Positions 1 to 8,783 are shown, counted from the stretch's first letter. The stretch is 64,000 nt of DNA from an uncultured Actinomycetes bacterium (GCA_903874965.1 CAIQUD010000004.1:1-64000), one strand, 5' to 3'. Translations and numbers: made by a program. The notes: generated by a model from the letters alone, not told the origin.

Positions 1-1500
1 ATCGGTGGTGACAGTGTTGCCACCAGCGTCTTGGACCGTGAAGGCTGGCTGGGTGGTGAAGACCACACCACCAGTGCTCGACGATGGACTGGTTTTCAGA
101 ACCAGCTGAGATGCACTACCTGCAACGGAGAACGAACTTGAGGTTGCACTGGTCAAGACACCGTCGGTCGCGGTGAGCTGATATCCGGCGCCTGGCCCAA
201 CAATCTGACAACCACTGAAGGTAATGACGCCAAGGGTCTCGCTCTGGGTGCAGCCTGAAAGCGTTCCCGGGCCACCAGCAGTTGGGGTGCCTGGCGTGAT
301 GGACAAAGTTACGGTTGACACGTCCGTGGTCACGGTATTGCCGAGGACGTCGACAACTCGGATGACTGGCTGTTGGGCAAACGCGCTACCGCTGACTGAT
401 GCCGACGGAGAAGTAGACATGATGAGTTTGGTTCCATCGCCAGATACCCCAAAGGCCTGCGAACTGGCTGCCACCAGGCTTCCGTCATTTGCCAGTAGTA
501 CGTAACCAACACCAGTGACCGTGACCGTGCAGCCAGAAAAGGTAATGACGCCAAGGGTCTCACTCTGGGTGCAGCCTGAAAGCGTTCCCGGGCCACCAAT
601 GATTGGGCTGCCTGGAGCTATTGACAAGGTCACCAATGAAGCGTCGGTGGTCACAACATTGCCAGAACTGTCTTGCACGGCAACCGATGGTTGTGTTGGA
701 AGAGGGAGTCCCGTACTCGCGTCAGTCGGTTGGGTGACAAACGCCAGCGCTGCGGCCACTCCAGTGTCAACGCTGAACGCCGTGGAGCCGCTGACAGAAG
801 GCGTGCCAACATCGGTAACAAGGAGCGAAGACGCCCCAACAAGACGCGGAACGAAACCGGTAGACGGAATAGCAATGCCGCTCGCAAAAGTAAGCGAGGC
901 CGATGGATACGTCGGAACCATTCCGTTTAGCCCCGGAGACAAGCCGGACCAAAGCACGGATTTAGGACCTATATAGGTGGTATCTACGACGCCTGAGAGT
1001 GTGGCGGACACTTGCGTCACACTGACTGGCACCCCGGCCGTGTAGGGACCAGGCGCCAGCGTCACTTCTAAGGTCGGTGTCGGCGTCGTCTTCGACACCG
1101 TGATCGGGGCGCTCACCCAGTTATACAAGGTTTCTGCAACGGAATAGGTATACGTCGTCGAAGGAGTGAGTCCTGTGTCCGCACAGGTCGCCGTCGGAGC
1201 GCTCACGCTGCAGATCACTTGTGAAGCTCCCGGCGAGGTGCGAGTCACCGTCACCTTGGCTCCAGTGACGGTCTGCGTAGTGTTCGCCCACGAGACGGAG
1301 ATTAAGCCGCTTCCGTTTGCGACGGCCATCGGCGACGTAGGAGACAACAAGGTCGCTGCTGCTCCTTGGGCAGTATTGGTGTTCGAGGCATCGGTCACGA
1401 TGAAGTAGGCAACCGCCACACCGCAACCAAACACCACGAGCGCAATCGCCCCAAGTGACAGGACGGACATTTTGGAAATCAAATGCTTGAAGAACCTCAT
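1..1500 (-). CDS. Secreted/surface Ig-repeat protein, 3' end outside window (partial)
   Basis: This gene is absent from the ORF track because it has no stop inside the window. Reading from the ATG at 1500 gives 500 open codons to base 1. The N-terminus (MRFFKHLISK) leads into a hydrophobic segment ending in VAVAYF, like a SipW-type signal or anchor. Residues about 45-150 resemble a fibronectin type III domain (TGLTPSTTYTYSVAE). From about residue 240 it carries tandem Ig-like units of about 107 residues with QPxxxVQDxxGNxVTTD and GGPGTLSGCTQSETLGVIT motifs. The ATG overlaps the preceding stop as ATGA, so it is translationally coupled to the two upstream secreted-protein genes. A role in adhesion or cell-surface structure is inferred from architecture; no enzymatic motif is visible. 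Confidence 0.8.
   Translation of the reverse strand, partial: MRFFKHLISKMSVLSLGAIALVVFGCGVAVAYFIVTDASNTNTAQGAAATLLSPTSPMAVANGSGLISVSWANTTQTVTGAKVTVTRTSPGASQVICSVSAPTATCADTGLTPSTTYTYSVAETLYNWVSAPITVSKTTPTPTLEVTLAPGPYTAGVPVSVTQVSATLSGVVDTTYIGPKSVLWSGLSPGLNGMVPTYPSASLTFASGIAIPSTGFVPRLVGASSLLVTDVGTPSVSGSTAFSVDTGVAAALAFVTQPTDASTGLPLPTQPSVAVQDSSGNVVTTDASLVTLSIAPGSPIIGGPGTLSGCTQSETLGVITFSGCTVTVTGVGYVLLANDGSLVAASSQAFGVSGDGTKLIMSTSPSASVSGSAFAQQPVIRVVDVLGNTVTTDVSTVTLSITPGTPTAGGPGTLSGCTQSETLGVITFSGCQIVGPGAGYQLTATDGVLTSATSSSFSVAGSASQLVLKTSPSSSTGGVVFTTQPAFTVQDAGGNTVTTD
220..276. repeat. 57-bp direct repeat, copy 2 of Ig-repeat coding sequence
   Basis: This stretch matches 541-597 with one mismatch at 321 bases (107 codons) spacing. 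It encodes the conserved GGPGTLSGCTQSETLGVIT segment of successive Ig-like units. Near-identity at DNA level suggests recent duplication or gene conversion between units. Confidence 0.9.
541..597. repeat. 57-bp direct repeat, copy 1 of Ig-repeat coding sequence
   Basis: Partner of the 220-276 copy (56 of 57 bases identical). The flanking parts of the two Ig-like units have diverged more than this core. Confidence 0.9.
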
Positions 1501-1964
1501 GAGGTTCCTGAAGTGATCGCAACAGGGATTGAGAAGAGTGCGCCTTGGCAACCCGTTGGGGCAGTGCTCGCCATCGAAACCGCCGATGCAAGTCGCACCA
1601 AGGTGGTCGAATTTCCCGGAATTGGCAGCGCTACCGATGGCTGGTCGACAAAGGTCACGTTGGGCGTGTCACAACTTCCGATACCGCCCGTTGCCACAAT
1701 CGTTCCGTTGCCGGTAATCGAATGCAGCACAACCGGATAACTGTTTGGATTGCGGACTCGCAAAATAACTTCCGCCGTGCCCCCAGGTTGGAGTTGAGTA
1801 GCGGGGGCATCACCACCACTCACCGCCGCAACCGTCACCGCACTCATATTGCCCGTCAGCACCGTTGACGACCCTGCTCCTGAGGAGCTCAGAGCGGCCC
1901 ATGCAATACCAATGCCGGAGAGGAGCACCCAGGCACCAAGAACGAAGGCAAAACGCCGGCTCAT
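1497..1964 (-). CDS. Small secreted protein with SipW-like N-terminus
   Basis: A 155-residue protein of unknown function. I place the start at the ATG at 1964 (MSRRFAFVLG) rather than the longer ORF start at 2012, because 1964 makes a clean ATGA overlap with the upstream stop. A hydrophobic segment (about residues 6-25) is followed by a Ser/Thr/Gly-rich stretch and then a beta-rich domain with an NPNSYPVVLHSI motif and two cysteines. This domain resembles the C-terminus of the upstream 479-residue protein and the 187-residue protein at 3522-4085. It is probably exported and anchored or assembled at the cell surface. It overlaps the downstream Ig-repeat gene by 4 bp, so the three genes look like one operon. 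Confidence 0.75.
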   Translation of the reverse strand: MSRRFAFVLGAWVLLSGIGIAWAALSSSGAGSSTVLTGNMSAVTVAAVSGGDAPATQLQPGGTAEVILRVRNPNSYPVVLHSITGNGTIVATGGIGSCDTPNVTFVDQPSVALPIPGNSTTLVRLASAVSMASTAPTGCQGALFSIPVAITSGTS

Positions 1965-3400
1965 CCTCGTGCCCTTGCGCTGACCACGAGGGACAAGGTC
2001 TGGTTGCGGCAACCATCTTGGTTAAACGCGGTATTGCGCATCGAAATCTTTGGCCAGCGAGAAATGTGGGACGAACTTGCCGAGAGATGGATGGTCGCAC
2101 CGCCTGGCACCACGATGTTGGTGCCAAGTGTCGACGAGACAGCGAAGTTGGTAGCCGCACACTGCGAGTTCGAAAGGATCGAGACGTTCAGGGAATTTCC
2201 GATCACAGAAATTGGCAACGTGTTCGGATTGGTGACGGTGAGGTCCAATGGGACTGTCACACCGGGACGTAACGTTCCAACGGCTTGGACGTCAATCTTG
2301 AAGGCCACTGACGTATACGCCGAAAGATCAATCGCCGTTGGTGCCAATGGTGAAGTCACCGATACAACAAATGGGCCAGAATTCGCATTCGGAGTGAATG
2401 GTGCGGTGATCGCAACGCCATACGCATCGGTACGAACGGTGCAGCTTTGACCATCGATTGCGGTAGTGATTGCGCATGGTGAGAAAACCCCTCCGGGCCC
2501 AATGGCTGGAGCAAGGAAGGTCACAGGTTGGTTTGACAACCCGACGCCATGTGCGTCCACCAACCGAATTGAGAACGGCCGACGCTTCGGTGCACCTGAG
2601 CTCAACTCCGTGACACCGCCACTTCGAGCGACAAGCCTTGCCGGGGTGATGAGCCAACAATACGAAGCTTGCTTGCTGACGTTGCCCGCCAGGTCAGTCG
2701 CCGCCACTGCAAAGCAGTGGGAACCAATCTCGAGCCCGTCATATTCCACTTCTGCTTGCACCGGGCCTGCGTCATGATCAGGGTCACCTGTGCATGGCGT
2801 CAGAGACGCACCATCGAGCCCACAAGAAAACGTCACCGCAGAACGACTTCCAAGTTTGATGCCAAAGTCAGCACTTCGCCGAGTCGTCTCTCGCTTCGGC
2901 GCTTCAAGAATGACAGGGACGCCAGGTGCGATTGAATCGATGACAAACGATGTAGAGGATTGAACAGTGCTGGAAAATCCACCAGGATTCGAATATCGCC
3001 CAGTCGCTACAACGAGGTAAGTGCCGTCGGCAGGACGCTTTGGTATCACCAAGCTCCAGGTCGAACCGGGTCGTACCGATATCGACCGAACTTTCGCAGC
3101 AACGAACGCATGCCCGTCGAAGTAGCGACGAGTGGCGCTGTTTTGGATCGACACCTGAAGTGCCGTCAGCGATGACGCCGCTGTCGCTGACCCACAGATG
3201 CCGGCTGGGTGACATGCCTGCTGCCAAGTGCCTGCATTGAAGATATTTGAGGAAGTTGGTTGGTTGATCGACAGCTTTGGGATACTTGACTCACCGAATG
3301 CGCGACTTGCGAATGCCAAAAACGTCACGACCAGCGCGACGACAAACAAGCCGACGGCGACTCTCACTTGCGTTCGGCGCAAATGCGCTCGCGTTTCCAT
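1961..3400 (-). CDS. Secreted/membrane-anchored multidomain surface protein
   Basis: A 479-residue protein. The ORF track starts at a TTG (3403); I prefer the adjacent ATG at 3400. A short basic N-terminus precedes one transmembrane segment (VGLFVVALVVTFLAFA). The extracellular part has a beta-rich region, a region resembling Ig-like 'Big' repeats (IDSIAPGVP, DLAGNVSKQ), an invasin-like segment (VDAHGVGLSNQPVTF), and a C-terminal domain of about 110 residues with VTNPNTLPISV and FNQDGC motifs shared with the neighbouring small proteins. There are no catalytic motifs. It is the first gene of the ATGA-coupled operon. A structural surface role is inferred. Confidence 0.75.
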   Translation of the reverse strand: METRAHLRRTQVRVAVGLFVVALVVTFLAFASRAFGESSIPKLSINQPTSSNIFNAGTWQQACHPAGICGSATAASSLTALQVSIQNSATRRYFDGHAFVAAKVRSISVRPGSTWSLVIPKRPADGTYLVVATGRYSNPGGFSSTVQSSTSFVIDSIAPGVPVILEAPKRETTRRSADFGIKLGSRSAVTFSCGLDGASLTPCTGDPDHDAGPVQAEVEYDGLEIGSHCFAVAATDLAGNVSKQASYCWLITPARLVARSGGVTELSSGAPKRRPFSIRLVDAHGVGLSNQPVTFLAPAIGPGGVFSPCAITTAIDGQSCTVRTDAYGVAITAPFTPNANSGPFVVSVTSPLAPTAIDLSAYTSVAFKIDVQAVGTLRPGVTVPLDLTVTNPNTLPISVIGNSLNVSILSNSQCAATNFAVSSTLGTNIVVPGGATIHLSASSSHISRWPKISMRNTAFNQDGCRNQTLSLVVSARARG

Positions 3401-3469
3401 CAAATCTGCCGATCAGTGAGGGGACGACCATTGAAGCCCCGCGCAACGACATTGGATAAAGGCACGGAT

Positions 3470-3507
3470 GCAGTGCCGCCAGGCCCAATGAAGCCTGACG
3501 GCACTGC
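3470..3507 (-). terminator. Strong hairpin between secreted-protein genes
   Basis: GCAGTGCCGCCAGGC and GCCTGACGGCACTGC form a 15-bp stem with one mismatch and an 8-nt loop. It lies just 3' of the 3522-4085 gene on the minus strand. There is no long U-tract, so it may act as a partial terminator or mRNA 3'-end stabiliser that lets the upstream small gene be expressed above the downstream operon. Confidence 0.6.
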
Positions 3508-3521
3508 CACCAGAGTGCTAC

Positions 3522-4085
3522 TTAGCTTGCGGCGATGAAAAGCGGAACTGTTGCAGCTTGGCAACTGTCTTGATTCGCGCTGTTGTCAATCATCTGAAGG
3601 GTAACGGTGCCGCTGTATACCTGACCAGGGGTGAGGTCAACATTCGGGTGGATGGTGAAAGAGCCTGAGCCTGCGGTGATGCCATCACCGACGGCTGAAC
3701 CACCAACCGAGAAGTCGTGTGAGCTGCAAGCTGGATTTGCTCCAACGGTCTTCGTCCAGTTTGTCTCGACGAGCGAAGGCGAGGTGCCTGTGGAACTTCC
3801 GACGGAGATGACGACCGAGGAAAGATACTGATTTCCTGCGCTTGGGTTCGTCACGGTGTAACTCACCGTGTCTTTGACGCCGGTACCAATTGTCGATGAC
3901 GGAACGAGGTCACCGGAGGTAACCGCTGGTGCAGAGACGGTGAACGCAGTACTGGTACCGGTTGTCGCCGATCCCGTTCCTTGCCCGGTTGACGTGAAGT
4001 ATGCGTAGGCAACTCCTGAAATGCCGAGGACAGCGACGGAAGCGACGCTGACCACCGCTGTCTTCTTAAAGGTAAAGCGCTTCAT
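3522..4085 (-). CDS. SipW-type signal-peptide (camelysin-like) secreted protein
   Basis: A 187-residue exported protein. I choose the ATG at 4085 (MKRFTFKKTA) because GGAGAA precedes it at good spacing; the track's longer start lacks this. The N-terminus has Lys/Arg residues, a hydrophobic core and GVAYAYFTSTGQGTG, a close match to the SipW-cognate signal motif (xxGTxAYFTD). The mature part is a threonine/serine-rich beta domain with VTNPSAGNQYLSSV and a C-terminal NQDSC motif. Proteins of this type in Firmicutes (TasA, camelysin) are biofilm fibre or surface proteins; transfer of that role here is inference. No SipW peptidase gene is visible in the window. Confidence 0.75.
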   Translation of the reverse strand: MKRFTFKKTAVVSVASVAVLGISGVAYAYFTSTGQGTGSATTGTSTAFTVSAPAVTSGDLVPSSTIGTGVKDTVSYTVTNPSAGNQYLSSVVISVGSSTGTSPSLVETNWTKTVGANPACSSHDFSVGGSAVGDGITAGSGSFTIHPNVDLTPGQVYSGTVTLQMIDNSANQDSCQAATVPLFIAAS

Positions 4086-4293
4086 TTGGGTTCTCCAACG
4101 AGTTGGGACAGCGGACGCTGTCGCTTCTAGCAGTCGCATTGACCTCAAAAGGCGTCAATGATCGAGTGACTGTCTATCAGAGAGTCGCACTTGCAAAGTG
4201 GCACCAGAGTGAATTCTTGGTGACGCACTAGGCTTTGGGTGTGCAGGAACATGGGTCAAGAAGTCGACCCCATGAACTGGTGCTGTTGCAGTC

Positions 4294-4938
4294 TTAGCGC
4301 TTACCGTACTTCGCGTTGTGCCCCTTGACCGCTTGATAGCGGTGGCGGTAGAAGACCACGAGTGCAACGAAGACTGCTGCTGCAACGAGGTAACCGGCGT
4401 AGCTGAAGCCCTTCACCGTTGACTGGTACGTGGCTGCCGCGTTGTAGCCAATCGTTGTCAGCACGGAAACCCAAACTGCGACACCGATTGTGGTGAGGAC
4501 TGTGAAGCTGAGCGGGTTCATTTCAGCAATACCGGCAGGTAGCGAAATGAAGGTTCGAATGACCGGCACGACCCGTCCGACAAGCACCGTGACCCCTCCA
4601 CGCTTGGCAAACCAGGCTTCAGATTTGTCGAGATCTGCGTGGCTCAACAAGATGTACTTTCCGTATTTTTCGACGACGCTCCGTCCAAGAGTGCGACCGA
4701 CTCCGTAGGCGAGCAGCGAACCGATCAGCGAGCCAAGAACTCCGACCATGATGACCGCCCAAATTTGCAAGTGCTTTGCATCGGCATTCGAACCATCAGC
4801 GAAGAAGGCGGTAGAGCAGAGCGCTCCGCCGAGACCGAAGGTCAGCTCCGATGGAATTGGAATGCAGGCGGACTCAAGAATCGCAAAGATGAAAAGTGCG
4901 GCATAGCCGTAGTGGAGAAGGAAGGAAGTCACCATCAT
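4294..4938 (-). CDS. DedA/SNARE-associated family membrane protein
   Basis: A 214-residue integral membrane protein. The N-terminal ESACIPIPSE segment and the later GRVVPVIRTFISLPAGIAEM block are hallmarks of the DedA family (VTT domain). Four to five hydrophobic segments are visible. Family members act in lipid (undecaprenyl-phosphate or phospholipid) translocation and membrane homeostasis. The two tandem Met codons (4938, 4935) leave the exact start ambiguous. It stands alone, divergent from tldD. Confidence 0.9.
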   Translation of the reverse strand: MMVTSFLLHYGYAALFIFAILESACIPIPSELTFGLGGALCSTAFFADGSNADAKHLQIWAVIMVGVLGSLIGSLLAYGVGRTLGRSVVEKYGKYILLSHADLDKSEAWFAKRGGVTVLVGRVVPVIRTFISLPAGIAEMNPLSFTVLTTIGVAVWVSVLTTIGYNAAATYQSTVKGFSYAGYLVAAAVFVALVVFYRHRYQAVKGHNAKYGKR

Positions 4939-5004
4939 GTTCTAGCCGACGGCATAGCCCTCTCAATGGAACCCACACCATGTGCGTGGCAAAGAGCAAT
5001 TCTC

Positions 5005-5010
5005 TAGAGT
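5005..5010 (+). promoter_or_regulatory. Putative -10 box of leaderless tldD promoter
   Basis: TAGAGT lies exactly six bases before the tldD ATG and no Shine-Dalgarno sequence is present, so transcription probably starts at or beside the A of the start codon. No clear -35 is seen. Confidence 0.5.
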
Positions 5011-5016
5011 GGCGTC

Positions 5017-6522
5017 ATGACCGACCTGTTCTCGATCCTCGATGAGGATCACTCACGGCGCCTTTCAGCTGCAGCACTCGAAGCTGCAGCGGCCGCAGGA
5101 GCCTCGCATACGCAAGTTCGAGTGGAGTCGATCCGCTCGCAAGAGGTAGGGCTTCGCGATGCAGCACTCGAGTCGTCAAGCGACTCAACCGAGTTTGGCG
5201 TCGGCGTTCGAGTGCTCGTCGATGGTGTCTTCGGCTTTGCCGCAACGGTTGAGCGTGAAGTTGACGACATCGCCAATCTCGCTCGACGAGCCGTGGCAAC
5301 CGCAAGGGCCGTTGCACGAGCACAGCGAAGAGCAGTGGAACTCGCCGCTGAGCCAAGTCACGGTGAAGTTCGATGGTCCTCCCCTTATCGGATCGATCCA
5401 ACGTCGGTGAGCCTTGCTGAGAAGGTTGAACTGCTCGAACGTTGGAGCCGACAGATTCTTGCGGTGGACGGTATTTCTCACGTCAGTGCCAACGTCATGT
5501 GTGTTTCCGAAGAGAAGCACTATGCAGATTCATCAGGAACAACTGCCTTTCAGCGTCGGGTTCGACTCCAGCCAGCCGTGGAAGCCATCGCAACTCATGA
5601 CACGGCCGGATTCGAATCCATGAGGACCGTGGCACCTCCTGTTGGACGCGGCTGGGAGTACCTCCTTGGCGAGGGATGGGACTTCGAAGCCGAACTGGCA
5701 AAACTCCCGTCGGACTTGCTCGAGAAGTTGCACTCCCCTTCGGTCGAGGCGGGTCGCTACGACCTCGTCGTTGACCCAACCAACTTGTGGCTAACCATCC
5801 ACGAGTCCATTGGGCACGCAACGGAACTCGACAGGGCGCTCGGTTACGAGGCGGCCTACGCAGGCACGTCGTTTGCAACACCAGACAAACTCGGAACCTT
5901 GCGCTACGGATCAAGCATCATGAATGTCACGGGAGACCGGACCGCGGAATATGGCCTTGCGACCACAGCGATCGATGACGAAGGCGTTGCGGGGCAATCC
6001 TTCGATCTCATTCGAGATGGCGTTCTTGTTGGCTACCAATTGGACCGAGCTACGGCTTCGGTCGCAGGGAGAGATCGCTCCAATGGATGCGCGTATGCCG
6101 ACTCTCCGCTCCATGTGCCGATTCAGCGCATGGCCAATGTCTCACTTCAACCGGCTCCCGGTGATGGCCCATCAACCGAAGAACTGATTGCTCGAGTTGA
6201 TCGAGGGATCTATGTCGTTGGCGACAAGAGTTGGTCGATTGACATGCAGCGCTACAACTTCCAATTCACCGGCCAGCGCTTCTACCGAATTGAAAAGGGT
6301 GCACTCGTCGGACAATTGCGTGACGTTGCCTACCAGGCCACCACGACTGATTTCTGGGGCTCAATGGAAGCAGTTGGCGGCAAACAGACCTATCTCCTTG
6401 CCGGCGCCTTCAATTGTGGAAAGGGCCAACCGGGCCAAGTTGCTCCAGTGAGCCACGGGTGCCCAAGTGCACTTGTTCGTAATGTTGCAATCCTCAATGC
6501 ACGGTCAGAAGGTGGACGATGA
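5017..6522 (+). CDS. tldD: Metalloprotease TldD
   Basis: A 501-residue TldD-family protein. The zinc-binding HExxxH motif is intact as HESIGH at residues 262-267, followed by ATELD. C-terminal motifs such as GDKSWSIDMQRYNFQF and NCGKGQPGQ fit TldD. With TldE it forms a heterodimeric zinc protease that trims unfolded peptides, for example leader-peptide removal in RiPP maturation or toxin/antitoxin processing in other bacteria. It overlaps tldE by 4 bp (ATGA), the usual pairing. No RiPP precursor or biosynthetic enzyme is evident nearby. Confidence 0.95.
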   Translation: MTDLFSILDEDHSRRLSAAALEAAAAAGASHTQVRVESIRSQEVGLRDAALESSSDSTEFGVGVRVLVDGVFGFAATVEREVDDIANLARRAVATARAVARAQRRAVELAAEPSHGEVRWSSPYRIDPTSVSLAEKVELLERWSRQILAVDGISHVSANVMCVSEEKHYADSSGTTAFQRRVRLQPAVEAIATHDTAGFESMRTVAPPVGRGWEYLLGEGWDFEAELAKLPSDLLEKLHSPSVEAGRYDLVVDPTNLWLTIHESIGHATELDRALGYEAAYAGTSFATPDKLGTLRYGSSIMNVTGDRTAEYGLATTAIDDEGVAGQSFDLIRDGVLVGYQLDRATASVAGRDRSNGCAYADSPLHVPIQRMANVSLQPAPGDGPSTEELIARVDRGIYVVGDKSWSIDMQRYNFQFTGQRFYRIEKGALVGQLRDVAYQATTTDFWGSMEAVGGKQTYLLAGAFNCGKGQPGQVAPVSHGCPSALVRNVAILNARSEGGR

Positions 6523-7904
6523 GCAGCCTGATTCCTGCTGATGTGGTGATTGAACAAGGCCTCAAGGCTCTCGGCAGCGATCGCGGCATCGTGATTGTTC
6601 GAGATGGCAGTCAGGCAGAGATTCGATTCGCCAACAACACCGTCACCACCAATGGTGTGCGGCGGTCAAGAGATGTAACCGTGATTGCGGTCGTCAATCG
6701 CGAAGGTGGGGTTGCCACGGGAATTGCATCTCGATCCGGCGACGTCGACATTGTTTCCCTGGTCAATGCTGCCAAGGCGGAAGCTTCAACCGCACCGCTT
6801 TCAACTGATGCCTTTGCCTTTGTCGAAGCAATCGTCGACGCCGACTTTGAGGCCCCGCCTGCCATCAATGACCTCGACATTCTCGATCCAGTGCTCGGAG
6901 GTCTCGGTGCCTCAATGGAGAAGGCCGAAGATCGTGGCGTCACCTTGGCCGGTTTCGCTGAACACGCGCTTGAGACCATTTCCGTTGGCTCTACGAGCGG
7001 GCTCAGGCGTCGTCATGTGCAACCAACGGGCGCGTTCCAGCTCGTGGGCAGAGCTGACGGGGGCAAGCGGTCCTCATGGGTGGGCATGGCAACGCCTGAT
7101 TTCAAGGACGTCAACCTCGACCATATTGAGGAGAACCTCTATCGTCGCCTCGAGTGGGCAACCAAGCAACTCGAGTTCCCAGCGGGAAGATACGAGACGC
7201 TGCTCCCATCAAGCGCCGTAGCTGACCTCACTGCATTCGCCGTGTGGATGGCCGGTGGCCAAGACTCAGAAGACGGCGGCACGGTGTTCTCGAAGACTGG
7301 CGGTGGAACACGAATTGGCGAGAAGCTCAGCACCTTGCCGTTCTCGGTGCGATCCAATCCATTCGAAAAGGGACTCGAGGCCCTTCCTTTTGTGGTGGCT
7401 CGATCATCGAGCGCCGCAGAGTCCGTCTTCGATAACGGGCTCAGCTTGGCGCCCACGTCATGGATCGAAAATGGCACACTCACCAATCTCCACTATCACC
7501 GAGCGGGAGCGGCCAGAAGCGGTCGGCCGGCGACTCCACCAATCGACAACTTGATTGTTGAGGTTCCAGGAGCAACTGGCACGATCGACGACATGATCAA
7601 GAACACTGAACGAGCACTCCTCGTCACCTGTCTTTGGTACATCCGAGTCGTCGACCCCACCACGCTGCTCGTAACTGGGCTCACCCGCGATGGTGTCTAC
7701 CTCGTTGAGAATGGGTCGGTCGTTGGCCAAGTGAACAACTTCCGTTTCAACGAGAGCCCAATCGACATGCTCGCTCGATCAACCGAAGCTGGAGCTCCGA
7801 GCCGAACTTTGGCCCGAGAATTCGGCGAATACCTCAATCGTGCAGCAACGTGCCCACTTCGGGTAGCCGACTTCAACATGAGTTCGGTTTCCCAAGCGAG
7901 TTAA
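6519..7904 (+). CDS. tldE: TldE/PmbA, non-catalytic partner of TldD
   Basis: A 461-residue PmbA/TldE homologue. It starts inside the tldD stop codon (ATGA). It lacks the HExxxH motif that marks TldD, as expected for the partner subunit that shapes the active-site chamber. Recognisable segments include GRADGGKRSSWVG and the C-terminal NGSVVGQVNNFRFNESP. Translational coupling implies 1:1 expression with TldD. Confidence 0.93.
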   Translation: MSSLIPADVVIEQGLKALGSDRGIVIVRDGSQAEIRFANNTVTTNGVRRSRDVTVIAVVNREGGVATGIASRSGDVDIVSLVNAAKAEASTAPLSTDAFAFVEAIVDADFEAPPAINDLDILDPVLGGLGASMEKAEDRGVTLAGFAEHALETISVGSTSGLRRRHVQPTGAFQLVGRADGGKRSSWVGMATPDFKDVNLDHIEENLYRRLEWATKQLEFPAGRYETLLPSSAVADLTAFAVWMAGGQDSEDGGTVFSKTGGGTRIGEKLSTLPFSVRSNPFEKGLEALPFVVARSSSAAESVFDNGLSLAPTSWIENGTLTNLHYHRAGAARSGRPATPPIDNLIVEVPGATGTIDDMIKNTERALLVTCLWYIRVVDPTTLLVTGLTRDGVYLVENGSVVGQVNNFRFNESPIDMLARSTEAGAPSRTLAREFGEYLNRAATCPLRVADFNMSSVSQAS

Positions 7905-7963
7905 GTAGCCGCTTGGCCCCAAGGGAGTTCAAGTCCGAAGCAGCGTGCCTTCGAACACGGAGT

Positions 7964-8737
7964 TCACTGTTGTTCGTTTCGACAGGCATAGGTCGTTCGA
8001 CCGCCGACGGTTGATCGGGTGAGGAGTACTCCACAATTCGGACAACAACCACCGGCATGACGAGCGTCTTGAAGGGCACCGGTGTCCGAGCCTCCCCTTG
8101 CGCCAAGCTCTCGGAGGGTCGTCCCAATCTGGGCGATAAGGGTGAAGAGCTCATTGTCAGTGAGAAGCGCTGCCGGCCGCGCGGGATCAAGGTGTGCCTG
8201 AAAGCAGATCTCGTCGACGAGTAAGTTCCCGAGACCTGAGAGTCGAGATTGGTCAAGGAGCCTCGCCTTGAGCGCAACCTTGCTGTGTGTGCCGATTTCG
8301 AGAGCTCGCTGAAGGATCTCGGTCGTCACCGTTGTCGCATCGGGGCCGAGTGCCTCTTCATCTGGGTCGAGGGTCACCCGCGCCAAACGACGTGGGTCGT
8401 GCAGGGCAATGACACGACCATCCTCGAGGTGAACTCGAAGACGAACGAATGCTTCATTACTGACCGTTGGTGCATAGCGAAGCTTGGCGAATGCTGAGGT
8501 GCCGTCGAGGAGTACCGAACCTGTCATCCGAGCGTGAAGGCCAACAACGTGATCAGCCAGATCAAACAGGAGCAACTTGCCCTTCCGCCGAATACCCAAA
8601 ATTTGTTGACCTTCGCAGGGGCACCTCCCAGGAAGTCCGCTACAGACAAGATTGTCGGCTTCAACGCGAAGAATTCTCGCGCCAATGGTGGGGAGCAGCA
8701 GTTGGCGATAGGCCTCAACCTCGAGCAACTCCGGCAT
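7964..8737 (-). CDS. Formamidopyrimidine-DNA glycosylase (Fpg/MutM-Nei family)
   Basis: A 257-residue DNA glycosylase of the Fpg/Nei family, excising oxidised bases with beta,delta-lyase activity. The start at 8737 gives MPELLEVE, exposing the catalytic Pro2/Glu3; the track's longer ORF start is rejected. Motifs include GLHARMTGSVLL, HDPRRLARV and SGLGNLLVDEICFQA. The C-terminal zinc finger is imperfect: CPNC is present, but the second pair reads YACRNEQQ, with one cysteine missing. The GLL/LLE changes and the finger loss suggest a divergent Fpg/Nei paralogue rather than orthodox MutM. Substrate range cannot be assigned. It is divergent from the FrhB-like gene with only 58 bp between starts. 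Confidence 0.85.
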   Translation of the reverse strand: MPELLEVEAYRQLLLPTIGARILRVEADNLVCSGLPGRCPCEGQQILGIRRKGKLLLFDLADHVVGLHARMTGSVLLDGTSAFAKLRYAPTVSNEAFVRLRVHLEDGRVIALHDPRRLARVTLDPDEEALGPDATTVTTEILQRALEIGTHSKVALKARLLDQSRLSGLGNLLVDEICFQAHLDPARPAALLTDNELFTLIAQIGTTLRELGARGGSDTGALQDARHAGGCCPNCGVLLTRSTVGGRTTYACRNEQQ

Positions 8738-8743
8738 GGTCGG

Positions 8744-8749
8744 GATGGT
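8744..8749 (-). promoter_or_regulatory. Putative -10 box, leaderless fpg promoter
   Basis: On the minus strand TACCAT is followed by six bases and the ATG of the glycosylase gene, supporting both the chosen start and a leaderless transcript. Confidence 0.45.
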
Positions 8750-8783
8750 ACTTGGGAACGAGCAACAAGCCTTCTCCAGTCGG

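Noticed and set aside
1121-1591. 156-residue minus-strand ORF
   Set aside because: Wrong frame of the partial Ig-repeat gene; the correct frame has a signal segment and conserved repeats.
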